A DNA stretch of 64,000 nucleotides from Rotaria sp. Silwood1. Taxonomy: Eukaryota; Rotifera; Eurotatoria; Philodinida; Philodinidae. How positions within the stretch are numbered: position 1 is the first letter of the stretch; each line of letters begins with the position of its first letter. The notes under the pieces were generated by a model, which saw only the letters and a list, made by a program, of their open reading frames with translations, was not told where the DNA came from and searched no databases. Of the stretch, positions 38,401 through 52,915 are shown one piece after another. The position numbers were made by a program, and so were the translations under genes. The DNA lies in contig CAJNOP010000008.1 in the NCBI GenBank assembly GCA_905250075.1, positions 4,225,805 through 4,289,804 of the forward strand, written 5' to 3'.

Positions 38401-38731
38401 AATTCACTGAAAAACAAGCAAAATCCAAGTCCAATTTTGTTAATTTTGTCACATGCCTAATTTTCAATTATAAAACAGGTATGAAACCCTTAAATCTGAC
38501 GAACTTTTCTGAATGTATAGAGAAATTCGACTGACATGACCTATGAATATTTCTGCCGTAATCGACTTCATGCCCTGGAAATATTAGAAATGCAGAATGA
38601 GAAAAAAAGTGGCTTCGTCTTGCTTGAACAGGCTGTTCTATCACATAAATGTTTTTTAAAAACATTAATGCTATATAAACTTTCATTATTCATTTTGATT
38701 TGTTTATATTACTAATTATACACTTCGATTA
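35491..38731. other. Gene-poor region; duplicated 5' flank of bZIP copy 1
   Basis: About 35580-35680 contains GTTAATATGACCCTGTCCTT, conserved upstream of the second bZIP gene. The remaining roughly 3 kb shows only short shadow ORFs and no repeat I can define. Confidence 0.45.
35580..35612 (-). promoter_or_regulatory. Conserved upstream block shared by both bZIP genes
   Basis: GTTAATATGACCCTGTCCTT followed by GATC lies about 95 bases before the first bZIP ATG, and GTTAACATGACCGCATCCTT with GATC lies at about 45094 before the second. Similarity drops on both sides. It may be a promoter element retained after duplication; alternatively it is just unsaturated divergence. Confidence 0.35.
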
Positions 38732-38733
38732 TA

Positions 38734-39418
38734 TCACGGGTTGAGCATAAAAAATGGAGCTAATTTGCAATTCATCAGTTGACCAGTTTAATCAATTTCC
38801 AAAGTTCCACTGGAAGCTTGAAAGATTCGAAATTTTGTCTAAGTTCGAGTGCTATGTTTTGATCAAGATTTGATTTAATTGTCTGCACAACCTATTCAAT
38901 TTATTAAGTAACTAAAATGGGCGAATTACCCGCCACGACATTGGAAAAGACTTCACTCATATATTTATATAAGTTTTCCAGGTACAATCCAAACTGAGCA
39001 TCAAAAATGTTCACCCAACTGTCAACTGCTGAGGTACAAAGTCATATTCTGACATGAAGTCCTAAAATAACTAAAACAGGCTACAGCGACTAGGTAATGA
39101 TCTACTTTTGATGCCATTTTCTTTGAGCGAATATATATATATCAACTCTATCATCTGCAACGAAAACAATGCCAATCGCAGAAGCATATTTATTTTGTAG
39201 AATATGAAATTCGACATCTTTTGATATAACAACAATTACTTATAGAACTCAAGACTTAGAGAAAGTCTTTAAAATAATATACCATCTAATCAGCATATGA
39301 ATGCGATGTAGACAAGATTTTCTGCTCTGTCATAATATCAAAAGAAACTGGTCTGATCAAGGTGAACACGAGAAAAAAAATTTGCATACGAGCGATATTT
39401 TCTCTGCTCAACCCGTGA
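38734..39418. mobile_element. 685-bp MITE with TCACGGGTTGAGCA inverted ends and TA target duplication
   Basis: The left end TCACGGGTTGAGCA and right end TGCTCAACCCGTGA are perfect inverses, with partial pairing further in. TA flanks each end (38732-38733 and 39419-39420), as for Tc1/mariner-type insertions. No ORF of note lies inside, so it is non-autonomous. Confidence 0.8.
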
Positions 39419-39420
39419 TA

Positions 39421-40162
39421 AAACAACTAAATTATTAACTGTAATAGTCTCAGAATAGTAAGAATCAAAATAGTCTTCATAATATTCTTATTTGAAAATA
39501 ATGTTTTTTTTCGAGCTAAAGACTAGAATTTTTAATAATATCACAAGTTCTTTTTGTGAAACTGACATAGATTTTCGAAGAAAAAAGTAAATTTAAGTAT
39601 TAAGTCGAAGTTTCACAACTCTTCTTCCTCATTACAGATCGTAACAACCATGATTGAAGGCCATAGTGTCCTCTTTCCTATTATATACCTTAGCAACTAG
39701 GATTAAAGGCGATGAACGACAATAAGAATACATTAGTTTTTAATATTTCATATCAAAGACACAGTACTATATGTGTGATATTTAGCACGGTTGATTTCAA
39801 TCGAGTTTTACAGTGAGATTTCTTCACGCTATCTAAAATTACTACTATTCACGAAAAAATACGATTAAGAAGTATCAGAATGGGCTAAAAATTCTCTGTT
39901 TACAAGCAATTGTGTCTGCTTCTGAAACTTTTGAATCATATTTTCTCAATTACGACGATTGTGTCAGATAAAACGGTAATAACTACCCATCTGTCTTCTA
40001 CAAAATAATATGCTTGTTAAATAAATAATCATATAGAATAATTTGTATTTGATTATTTGTAACTACTAAATAACAAAGCATATTTAAATTTAGATTTCTC
40101 ACACATTCTATTTATGATAATCGAAAATGAATCAAATCATTTTTATTGACACCATTTCTAAA
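39421..40162. other. Intergenic, no gene seen
   Basis: AT-rich sequence with short ORFs only. Confidence 0.45.
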
Positions 40163-41580
40163 TTAGTGATAATTAGATAATTCTAAATATTCACATAAAT
40201 TCGAGTTTGAATCTTCTATGAAAACATTGATTAGAACAAAATGAGCAGAGAAAGCGATTATTGATAATGGTGAAGCTAGTCCATCTTCCATTCCGTTCCA
40301 GAATTTCATGAATGTATCTATCCATATTGTTAGTATGTAACCAATTTCTAGGAATATTATGCAACTAATTCCAACATAAATCTTCTTTTCTATGGATGAA
40401 AATGATGGTAATACAAATAATACTATCAAATTGTAAAACACTAAATCATCAAGACCAATTGAATGACTATATTTTTCCTTCTCTATTTCAGTGAATTCCA
40501 TATTTTCATAGTCTTGGAAGAAATAGTATACATTGTGAGGAAATATTAGTAAGCCAGGTAATGATAATGCTGTTGATGAAATCAAAAAATCCTCAAATTC
40601 ACAAGGATGGAAACATAAACATTCGAAACTAAAATTAAAAGAACATAAATTAAATTTGAGAAAAGATTAATAATATATTTGCGTTCTAGCTATTTATATC
40701 AATGTTTTTTTTTATTAATTTTTATTCACATTAAAATATTGTCACTATTAGGAACATAGCAATTCGATTCATATTTTTATCGAAAACAAGAAAAGCATCA
40801 GTTAAGGTAAAATGTGTATTGTACATTGTTTTCTTATTACTAATTCGTTAAAATCGAAACAAATTATTCTAATATGAAAATGAATTTTTAGTCAAAATTT
40901 TATCAAATTGGATTGATTTACTTTAATTAAAATTTCATTGACTGCCTCTATTTATAATTAATATCTCACCAAGACGATATAGGATCCATTAAAGAGAATT
41001 TTTGATATTTCAATATTAAAAACAATTGTTCGAATTGATCAGAAAAATAAAAGATCTTTTTAAATAAACAAACTACAATAAGCTTCAAAGTATTTTCGAT
41101 AATAATCAATGTTTAGAATATTTTCTTCTATACGTAACAATCTTTCACGGAAAAATACCATATAAAAGCAAATTTCAGATGAACTGTAATGCAGCGAAAA
41201 CCTATACCATGCATTACGAATGCAAGAAGTGACTGACATAAACATAAAAAACCTTTTTGTAAAGACAACAGAAGTTCATTTGAAATCCATTTGAAATAAA
41301 TATATATAAACTTCCAGATAATAAAATAGACGGTAAATACATCTAGTTGTCACCACAAATTTAAATCATTATACAATCAAGCTATTTACCAAACATTTGC
41401 TATCAATATTGAGGTAAGTCTTCGATATTTTTTCACTATTTCACCATAGCGCCGTTCAGATATTTGAATCAAAAATCCAATGAAACAATGTAAATAGAAT
41501 TCTATGCACACTGCATTGCGCATATGATGTTGACAAATGTCAAACACTATAAATAGAGATAGCTATGATAAAATTCATCA
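40163..41580 (-). CDS. Multi-pass membrane protein, exon structure partly resolved
   Basis: The last exon (40628-40163) encodes about 154 residues with at least three hydrophobic segments, for example FYNLIVLFVLPSF and YVGISCIIFLEIGYILTIWI. Upstream, a segment at about 41577-41390 encodes IVFDICQHHMRNAVCIEF and onward to a donor TTTG|GTAAAT. It can be joined in phase to a segment at about 41254-41080 via the acceptor AAAAAG|G, giving ANVWFFMFMSVTSCIRNAWY. The link from there to the last exon is not resolved and may need a small exon near 41040-40970. I do not recognise the family. The several membrane spans and amphipathic linkers are compatible with a receptor- or channel-like protein, but that is only shape. 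It may also be decayed. Confidence 0.4.
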
Positions 41581-41814
41581 CTATATCAAAGATTTATCTT
41601 GTCAATTGTTTAATACACAATGTACAAAAAAAAATCCATCAGAATTCTGTCCACAATGTATTTTCAAATAAACTATCATTTACTCTTATTTCTTCCAAAC
41701 TACAATAAAATATTAATATCATTATCATACTTAGACTAGTAGCCATCATAAAATGTATATCAGGATTCATTGTTCACACTTTCAATAAGGATAACTTGAG
41801 AATAAATTGATCTT

Positions 41815-42195
41815 TCTCCAGGGCTCTCGATTGTTTTTGAGAGTGGCGGGGGCTAAAGTTTTTTTTTCTTTTGCCAGACAGTTCACAAAAACTTGGCAGA
41901 CAGTCACTTATTTTTTTGGGGACTTCCCAATTTTTCATTAAAAGTGATGACGGGGGGGGTAGCGCGACGAAGATACCTCTACCCCCCCTCCAGGACTCAG
42001 TAAAATCTTCGGGAAAAATTGTGTCAACACAAAAATTTTTCACCGCTCATATTATCACGTGACCAGTCGACTGCAGCCGTAAAATTAAATTTCGCAGACT
42101 ATATTACACATTTTTGCCAGACAGTATTAAAAATTTTCGCAGACACGCTTAAAAAAATGCCGGGGGCTAGCCCCCGGCACATCGTGGGGCCTGTC
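41815..42195. repeat. GC-rich island ending in a perfect GC palindrome
   Basis: This stretch is far richer in G and C than its surroundings, with runs such as GGGGGGGTAGC and ACCCCCCC. It carries the phrase GCCAGACAGT at several places (about 41874, 42115) and GGCAGACAGT. Near 42158-42179 it has an uninterrupted palindrome of 11-base halves, TGCCGGGGGCT and AGCCCCCGGCA. The left part has GTGGCGGGGGCTAAAG. It looks like a degenerate transposable element of another composition, though no transposase is seen. Confidence 0.5.
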
Positions 42196-42530
42196 TTTCT
42201 CTGTAGGTTATGCCAAGATGATTCAAACAGCATCTGTAAAACACCGTTTATATATATATATATGATATTGATCATGGCACAAAGTGAATAGTACCAAGAA
42301 TTTTTTATTCAGCATATTTCCATGCAAAGAAGGGTCCATTGGTCAGTAAACAACCGAAGGAAAACGAGTGCGTAAGGAGAAGAAAAGAATCAACAGTTGT
42401 TCATTAGAAAAGGTGTTCGATGATGAAATTTACTGTAAAAATATATCGTCGAAGATACCGTATGAGTGAGTATGGACATGTATGTGGGGATAGCGGTGTG
42501 GTTTGAGGAACATTTTACACCCACACTCGC

Positions 42531-42870
42531 ATTGAAAAATGGCAGTCTAAGTCAAAACCAATACCATATTCGGAATCAGCATGAAAAATTGGATCGCTTT
42601 GTATATGTTTCAAATATTTTTGAGGCATTATGTTTTATCAAAAATTTATCCATAGACACCTCAGAGAATGGTCAAAAGTGCAGAAAAATAGAAGATAAAG
42701 AGACTATTTTGAGAAACGACATTTTTAACCATTCATGAAAAGGGAGTAGAAGTAAATTTTTGACTAAAGCATAATATCTCAGAAATATTTGCAACATATA
42801 TTAATTGATCCAGTTTTTCATCCTAATTCCGAATATGATATTGGTTTTGGCTTCGTCTGTCATTTTTGAA
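42531..42870. mobile_element. Foldback element of about 340 bp
   Basis: Arms 42531-42594 and 42805-42870 pair, sharing CAAAACCAATACCATATTCG and ATGAAAAATTGGATC in inverted form. The loop is about 210 bases. The ORF at 42466-42738 is a by-product. Confidence 0.65.
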
Positions 42871-44441
42871 GCAAAAAGTGGCTAAATACTAGTCAAGAAT
42901 GTACAAAATCGTGCTCCCAGAAGAGTATACTTCGGAAGTTTTCAAGTGAACATTTATTTTTTGACTTTCAAAACGAGCTATCAAATGAGTAAGACTAAGA
43001 TTTTGGTCGTTTCAAATATTTCTTTTTTACTAAAACATTTGTTGAAAGATAAGAGCAGATGATAAATACAGCAAATATGATAATAGTGCGTACCAGTAAA
43101 TTCGATCGACATCTCGTTGAATTCAATAATTAATTAGTGATCTATATATGAGATTTAAGCCGCATTAAAGAGCTATCAAACCCATATAATTTCAGTACTA
43201 TTTTGTCTTGTTTATTTATTCTGAAATTGAATCCACAATAATAAGGTCAAGTATTGAATTAATAAGTAAGAATGAGTTAATTTACTAATAGATTTACTCT
43301 TTCAAAGTTCGATTGAAATGTCATGAAACTAGCACAAAAATGTTAGTCTTTACCTGCGCGTTCAGTTCATATAAGATTCCATAAGATTGGCTAAGAAAAA
43401 TGCCAGTGGACTGATATGCCATCTTATACGCCCCTCATCTGACTGAAATTGGTTTTTTCTTAGAAGAAGAAGCACCTTAATTTTTTACAAATCCTAAAAA
43501 AACGATACATTATCAATTTCTTTCAATTATCTAGTCCTTTTTGTGAAGGAAAGTCAATTAGAAAGAAGATAGTTCAAATTAATTTCAACAAGGAGGCAAA
43601 CTGATGCAAATATATATTTCTATGTAATCAGACGATAGTACAACTCAATGTCTAATGGTGTGAAAATCTATTTGATTATATTTTTTTTTGTTTGTACTAT
43701 TTAGAAAATAAAATACAACTGACATATAGTATAATATACATTATTTTTTTCAACACATTTTGTCAATATACATCAATATTTCATTCAAATAGTTGGTTTA
43801 TGCCTATGGACTTAAAAAAATCAAAAATTTTCATGACTTTCCTGAATTTCATATCAAAAACACGAAAAAATGGCATTTCTGATGATGAAATGAACAATAG
43901 AATTGATATGTTCCTAATTCATTGGTGAAAAGTGACATTTTTTGTTCGTTTCATCATTGTAATGCCTTGTTTTTGAATTTCTCGGATATTTTTATAGAAG
44001 TCGATGATGAATCAAGAAAAATTATTATTCAAACACACCTTTTAATATCATATTTTTTTTTCTTTCGATTTTCTCTTTCCAACGCATGTCAAATAAGTAA
44101 TGTCGTCAATAATATTTTTTGACAGTTACCATCTTCATTCAGCTCAATACTACTGTCACAAATGTCTAGATAAACATATAATACGGTATTCAAATCCAAT
44201 TGACTTTCGTCTCTATTGGATATACTAATGAAAAGAGAAAGAAAAGAGACAGAGCTTGTCATGGCTAAAAACGCATGATATTATGAAGGCTGATGGGGTA
44301 AAACAAAAATAGTATTACCTTGTGGGAAATTTTTTTTGACGCAAATGTCGTATGCATACAAAAATTAAGTCGTTTTTTTTCGAGGTAGTCACAGATTATT
44401 ATTTCGCATAGCAAAAATATCATTATACAAAAAAAGAAAAC
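42871..44441. other. Intergenic, duplicated 3' flank of bZIP copy 2 at its right end
   Basis: No gene is seen. About 44080-44160 resembles the sequence downstream of bZIP copy 1 (ATGTCAAA...TTTTGACAGTTACCATCTTC). Confidence 0.45.
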
Positions 44442-44993
44442 CTAATTATCTAGGTATGAATTAAAATTAATGTCTAACGCAGAATTTAAAATATTATCTA
44501 TTGACTCATCAATAAAATGCGGATCATCTAAATATTGTTCAAAAAATAAAGTAACATTTTGATTATCATTCGATAATAATTTATCAATAGGATCATGAAG
44601 AAAATTATTAATTTCTCGTTGTAAATCTTGTTTTTTTTGTTGAAGTTGTTGAAGATAATTCTGTAAATTTGCATGTTCACCTTGAAGTTCTTTAAGTTGT
44701 TGATTAAGTTCATCTTCGATGCATTGTCGTCGTTCTTTTAATTTTCGTGCTGCTTGTCGATTTCTTTCACGACGTTTTTCACGTTTAATAGCTTCTTCAC
44801 CAACTAGAGCAAGATGTTTTGGTCGACGACCAGTTGCTATTGTCGGAGCTGGTCTCCGACAAAGATGAATATGAATTGGCCCATACTGTACTGCATTTTT
44901 TGATGATTTCGATGAAGACTTTGCACTTTTATTTGATTGCATTGATGTATTAGAAGATTGTGTTGCGTATGAAGGAGCGTCGTTGCTTATCAT
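44442..44993 (-). CDS. bZIP transcription factor, copy 2 (183 aa, single exon)
   Basis: This is a paralogue of 34939-35490 with the same length and the same order: a variable Ser/Asn-rich head, VQYGPI, the invariant GRRPKHLALVGEEAIKREKR, the basic region RNRQAARKLKERR, a Gln/Leu-rich zipper and an acidic tail with LFFEQYLDD. The head differs strongly (SNKSAKSSSKSSK against SDESEISSPLPSS), while the DNA-binding part is almost unchanged, which suggests the same or overlapping DNA sites. Both copies lack introns and lie on the same strand 9.5 kb apart. An alternative upstream Met at 45014 is less likely because copy 1 has no counterpart. Confidence 0.85.
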   Translation of the reverse strand: MISNDAPSYATQSSNTSMQSNKSAKSSSKSSKNAVQYGPIHIHLCRRPAPTIATGRRPKHLALVGEEAIKREKRRERNRQAARKLKERRQCIEDELNQQLKELQGEHANLQNYLQQLQQKKQDLQREINNFLHDPIDKLLSNDNQNVTLFFEQYLDDPHFIDESIDNILNSALDINFNSYLDN

Positions 44994-45757
44994 TATAATA
45001 AATAGATATGACAATTATTGTAACCTGTATAGAAGTCACACTTATACTCTTGTACATACATACATATATATGTATATATCAGTGGTTTTCGATGTTAACA
45101 TGACCGCATCCTTGATCGGTACAATGATAAAAATTGATATAAGAGGGAGCTAACCTGCTTATAATAATGCCAGTGTATATGAGAATATATATCGTCTAAT
45201 TAAATGTATATATATTATTTCAAACTATTGATAATTAGTTTGTACACTGAATGATACGTGTAATGTTTTTAAATAAAGGTAGACTGCAACTATGGATTGT
45301 TTCTTTTCAAATAGTAATAGGTATTTTTACGGATGAGAAAACCTAATGACAAACATGATATATGTATAAAAACATTTTGTTGATGGTGCACCAATATTTT
45401 GTGTTCTTAGTTAATATCATTGGTGGGATCAAAACGTGTTTTTCACTTTTCTCTCTTTCATATGTAACTTATGATAATTATGATCAATGTTTACCGTCGC
45501 ACGAAAATTGACATTCATTGATTGAAATATTACCTCTTTTTATATAGTTAATAGGAGAATAAAGATAAGTTTGATGAACAAACAAAAGAAAAAAAAATAA
45601 TCATATGAAGTGACAATAGGTTATACAAACGAAACCGTGATATTTTACTATACTACAAACATATGTATGTATGTATGTTTCGATGATATACAAATAACAA
45701 ACAAAAAAAAAGGTGTTATCACAATGAATCATTTTGATTGTTTTTTCACTGATATTT
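44994..45757. other. Intergenic between bZIP copy 2 and PRPS
   Basis: Contains the conserved block GTTAACATGACCGCATCCTT (about 45094-45113) shared with the flank of bZIP copy 1. A (TATG)n tract lies near 45662-45677. No gene is seen. Confidence 0.45.
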
Positions 45758-47889
<2,132 letters not shown>

Positions 47890-50800
47890 CTCGATAGAAA
47901 ATATTATTGATTGTAGCAGTAGTAGATGTAGTAGTAAGAATGATCTTCATAGAGAGAAAAATAACAACAGGAAAAACATGTTCCTTTTTAATCTGCGTAA
48001 TTCACGTTTTATTTCCTTTCTTTCCTTTCCATTGAATCTACTCCCATCTAACGATAAAATATTGTAGCAGAGAAAAAAACAAAATATCAAGATCGAAAAG
48101 AATAGAATGGTTTTTTTTTACCCTTTTCCTTTTAATTTAGCAATCATAAAATGAAATAATAATGACAAATTGAAACTAACAGATGAAGCAAAATATATTA
48201 CATTATCTATTCCTCTTTTTAACATATAAATCTCAGATCGATGCCAATGAGTATCGAGTGACTTCTATTATCAAAAACAGAGCAAGTCGCTTCTTTTTCT
48301 TCTCTTAATCAATAAAGCAAAATACGCTTTAGCAAAAGGAAAATATTATCAACTATAGTAGATATTGTAAGTCACGTCAGTATGTCTATATCTCTGCAAG
48401 ATATTCCTAGCAGTAATGACAAGATTAACTCATTGACGTCCTAAAAAAAAACATTACATACACAAACAAAAAACAGCCTAATTATGTTATTTTTCTCGGC
48501 AAGAAAAACACAAGGGAGAACATGCCTTTGTATTTCTTTGATTGGCAGTTCGAAAACAAAAATAATAAGAAGACCTTTACGATTCAATATTATTTGATTG
48601 GTGTTTTATCACAATTTATTATTTATATTGATAAGAATATAGAAAATATGAAAGTTCATTTTATCAAACATCATAAATAAAAGAATATCTATTTAAAAAT
48701 TCCTTTCAAGTAATCAAAGATTCATATTAAATTGAATTTTACAAAATATTTTTTATTTCCTGATCTTCTGATGAGGAACAAATGATAGAGGGCGTTATTT
48801 ATCGTCTAAAAATATTCTTCAAATAGAAATTCGTTCTGTTCAATGTCTATGATCATCTATAGATGCATCATAAGTTCAATATTGAAATCGAGATCCACTC
48901 ATACACCGAGGATATAATTCATTTTGAAAAGTTAATACCTATAGCATATGAAATGCATCATTCACAGAGGTCATTTTATGAAGTTGACTTCTTTTCATAA
49001 ATTAAAATCAGATTTTATTTTAATGGCAGCTAGTATATGAAATTAGATCTCAAGGGAATATTAGTTCTACCCTTGTTAAAGTGTGACTATAGTGCAGTCT
49101 CATCTTTTGCCTGAAAATCAACTCTTTCCAAAAAGAATGTCAGAACGCAGTTTCAAAGAGTACCCATAGTAAATAATCTCTAATTGCAAACTTATTTTAT
49201 TATATTCATACTTTCAGATATGTTGCTACTATAGTGCATTTCAATATTGATAGGTATTTCTTACCATAGTTTACATCATCAGATCATGTATGAATTCTGG
49301 ATAGAAACGAACACCTATCAAGGAAATCATTATTAATAAATATTATTATAGTACATCATCAGAATGTAGGTTACTTTCGAATACTTCATGAAAGACTATA
49401 AGCTACAGATTCAATCAACATTCGATAAGAAACGAGTCTTAAAACAAGTTCAAATATATTTTTTTGAAAGAAACTTTCTTTTTAAAGGTTTATTTCGATA
49501 CTGGCTAGGTTATTTTTATGTTAGATCATCAATACAGCTTTTATCTCGGATGATTCTTCTATGAATCAACTGATGAACTACGAAATCTTTATACTCATTA
49601 CTTAGATTTCTCGCAAATTGGTTTGTTCAGTTTAGGACTTTATCATCTGACTTGAATGAAATAATGCAAGATATTGTCTCAATCAAACAAAATTTCTTAA
49701 ATAGAGTTTAATTGAAGAAAAAACAAACTAGCATGATTATGTTGATATTATTATTTTTTTTCTTTGCATACAATGTTCAAACTGTTTTCAGGTTGATCAA
49801 AAGTTCTGATAACATTAAATAAGACCATCGAAATAGAGAGATATTTTTCATATTAATTACTAAATGTTCAACATATTCGCTATAATTATTTATAGAAATT
49901 TCCATGCTGTCTAACACTGTGTTAAATGGTTTTTCAAATTCTTCTGAAATATTTTCAGCTATGTTGAAAATTGTACGAATTAATGATTTTTCATTTGTTT
50001 AATCAGTTAAATTAGGCCTGATATAATACTTTTGTCAAAAATCGAATAATGCGAGGTCTAACGATAAGAGTGGATGCGGCATGACGTTGATATTTTTTTT
50101 GGTATTAAATAATTAATAACATCTGAATACGTATGAGGTCAAACATGGTTATGAAATAATTTTATATCTTTTGGTCCTGATGTGCATACTTTATTGACAA
50201 AAAGCTTGAGGCACCTTTTAATATAATAGTTGTGATCTATAGTCTTGTCTTTATCCACAGCATGTATAATAGCAGGAGAATTTGATTTAAAGAACATAGA
50301 AAACAAAGTTTATGATTCAAATCTACATACACTAACAATAGTTGTTGATGATTAATCTCCGCTAATCCAGGTAGAGTTAATTGAGTTTTAACTTATTCTT
50401 GCTTTTGTTCATCATTGAGTTGATGATACATCCAACGTTATGTAACTTGTCTCATGTTTAGACAATCATAGATAATTCATTCTATTGTATTAAGAGAAAA
50501 AAAATCTAAGCTCAAATGTCATCATCAGTTGAGTGTAGGTTATTGTTGATAGTCTGTCGTATGAGATCAATATTGACATCTGCCAGCTAGGAAACCAGAC
50601 AAGCAGATTGAGGTCATCATTGACGTCTTCTCTTGTTTTATGAAAATGGTTTGTTCACTTTGTATTTGTGAGATATGATAAAGTTTTAAACCTCAATATT
50701 ATTGTATGTTCTTCATGAGTTATCTTTGCATATTATATCAAAATAATCCGTATTTTGATATAATATCGATTGAATTACATCTGAAAGAATATCAGAATTA

Positions 50801-51477
50801 AGTTCAAAAAAAAAGATTTATTGTATATATATTATAGCCAAGAGATTCTACTATATGTTCATATAACAAATTGTTTGATGTTAGCTGGTTTATATAATTG
50901 TCAATAATGCTATTAGAAATTTGCCGTCAAACCTAAGTAAGCTGTCATCAATATAGTTATTTCTCTAGCTATCTGTATTTTATTCAGTATGGGATTGAGG
51001 ATGCAGCATCCTTCCAAAGATCTTGTTGGCTCTCTTAGAGTTTATAGTTATTGTACTACATACTATATATCTATACCCTAAAAAATAACTGTTTATCCTC
51101 TCGAAAGTCGATATGACTGCACCAAAAGAGTATTAGTAATATAGAACTTTTTTTGTTTTTACACATAACTGTAGATGCATATTAATTTTCATTTAACAGT
51201 GTTCAAAAAGTGATGAAATTAAAAATAACAATGATGAATGACTTTTACAAATAAATAACTTTGTTGCGAAGATTTTTAAATTATTCGCTCATTTTCGACG
51301 TAAAAACTATGTATGATCTTTATAAAACAGTTTCGTTCATAATTCAATTCACTGGTATACTTTTGTTGTAATTTATGCATATCTTGAAATTAAATAATGT
51401 AAACAAAAACATTTTTTTTTAAGTAATTTAGAAATGGATATTAATTTTTCCATGACAACGATTTATTCTACACTTTA
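47890..51477. other. Gene-poor region upstream of PRPS
   Basis: About 3.6 kb with no confident gene. It includes copy 2 of the dispersed repeat found at 28840-29075 (about 50388-50500). The first few hundred bases should include the PRPS promoter. Confidence 0.45.
50388..50500. repeat. Dispersed repeat, copy 2 (lacks the hAT-like insertion)
   Basis: Aligns by eye with 28885-29050 through TTTTAACTTATTC, TTCATCATTGAG, ACTTGTCTCATGTTTAGA and GATAATTCATTCTATTGTA. It has no 92-bp palindrome at the matching site, so it serves as a related empty site. Confidence 0.5.
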
Positions 51478-52035
51478 ATGTCATATATTGAAGTACAACA
51501 TGATGAACATATCGGATGGTTTTGTAATAATGATCTTATTCTTGTTTGTGATCGAGAAACATTCAATAATGAAAATAATAGTCCATTTATGGATGATAAT
51601 AAACTTCAATCAATATATTCATCGTTTATAACGCGAAAATGCCGTCGTCATATACCAAAACTTGATTTTAATGATGAAAAATTATTTCCTTCTAGATCAC
51701 ATAAAACTACCCGTACAACAACAACAATAACAAATATAACTTCAAATGAAATAAATCTTGATGAAGAGCTTATTTCAGAATTAAATTCTATGCTAGATTG
51801 TCGTGAATATGTTAGTAAACAAAATCATTTTTTTGATCGAAAACAATTTCAACAAGCTCAAGCAGCACAAGCCGATCAAGAAAAAAAATTAGAAGAATTT
51901 AAAAAACGTCAACAAGAACAAAGTAAAATTGAAAGACAACAACGAAGACGACAACATCCATTATATGTTAGTCGATTTGATGAAAAACGTTATGTACCAT
52001 CAATAAGAAAAAAATTATATAAATTTGATAATTAA
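51478..52035 (+). CDS. Hypothetical 185-aa protein with Gln/Lys/Arg-rich coiled coil
   Basis: A single long frame with an ATG start and codon use like that of the neighbouring genes. The N-terminus has a short conserved-looking block (EVQHDEHIGWFCNNDLILVC). The middle is Asn/Thr-rich, and residues about 125-165 are a charged helix (AAQADQEKKLEEFKKRQQEQ). The C-terminus is basic, with RFDEKRYVPSIRKKLYKF. I do not recognise the family. Low-complexity tracts and length argue for a real gene. It could be the only exon, or the last exon of a larger gene, as no upstream exon was identified. Confidence 0.6.
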   Translation: MSYIEVQHDEHIGWFCNNDLILVCDRETFNNENNSPFMDDNKLQSIYSSFITRKCRRHIPKLDFNDEKLFPSRSHKTTRTTTTITNITSNEINLDEELISELNSMLDCREYVSKQNHFFDRKQFQQAQAAQADQEKKLEEFKKRQQEQSKIERQQRRRQHPLYVSRFDEKRYVPSIRKKLYKFDN

Positions 52036-52426
52036 AAATTTTTTTTTAATGAAATTTCTCATACTTATCAATTTCAAACGAACAAATCTTTAAAAAAAGA
52101 GTTTAATTTGTTTCATAAGTATACTAAATTTAAGATTAAGAAAGTCTCTAAAAAAATATTCCAATTATGTAATCTCACATCTTGATTACAACCATAAGTT
52201 GATGCAAAAAAAGCACTGAAAATCTTACAGTCAATAAATAAACTGCTATGCTATGTGACTCGGAAGAATAGAGAGAAGTGTAAAAAAATGCTTGAATTTC
52301 ATCATCCTACGTTTGTATTGACAGAAAAAAAAGAAATCGATTAAACTGTGGTGAAAAAGAACCCTCATCAATTGATACTGATTGAAACATTCTATTTTTA
52401 CCAAATTCAGAATATAAGAAAAGATG

Positions 52427-52915
52427 TTAATAACATACCAGGTGTCTTAGTGCTTTTATTTTTTTATCCAAGTGACGTACATATTCATCTAATGCAGTCC
52501 TGAACAAAAGGAACCGCTCCCCTGAAGTGATTCGAATTTTATTGATATTGAGCTGATTTTTTGTAAACATGTGACTCATGATTGACCCTGATCGAAAGCA
52601 CTGACCCGCCCTTAATTGATTGCTGTACAATGGAGTTAAGCCTCGAACATTATCTTCACGTTGTGATGACTATATCTCAGCAGCTTTGACAAATTCATTT
52701 TCCCGAAACGTTTCATTCAAAAGTCCATCATCGAAACTATCTCCAATACAAATTTCGTAGATAAATATATTGAAATGATTAAGATATGATTTTCTCAATG
52801 AAAACTTTTGTCCATCGATTAAGTCTAGATTTTGCTTGTGCATATGTAACTCACGATGATCTTGACCGATTTCCTTGAAAATTTCAGCAAAACGTTCTCA
52901 TAGGCTCTTGAATAT
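52427..52915 (-). pseudogene. Degenerate coding fragment of unknown family
   Basis: On the minus strand one frame runs for about 160 codons with a single in-frame stop (TAG near 52675). The upstream part reads through QDHRELHMHKQNLDLIDGQK and SFDDGLLNETFRENEFVKAA. The downstream part has SNQLRAGQCFRSGSIMSHMF and ITSGERFLLFRTALDEYVRH, ending in a possible donor. This protein-like character interrupted by a stop suggests a decayed gene or transposon protein. No family was recognised. Confidence 0.35.

Noticed and set aside
42466-42738. 90-codon ORF
   Set aside because: Overlaps the arm of the 42531-42870 foldback; no family resemblance.
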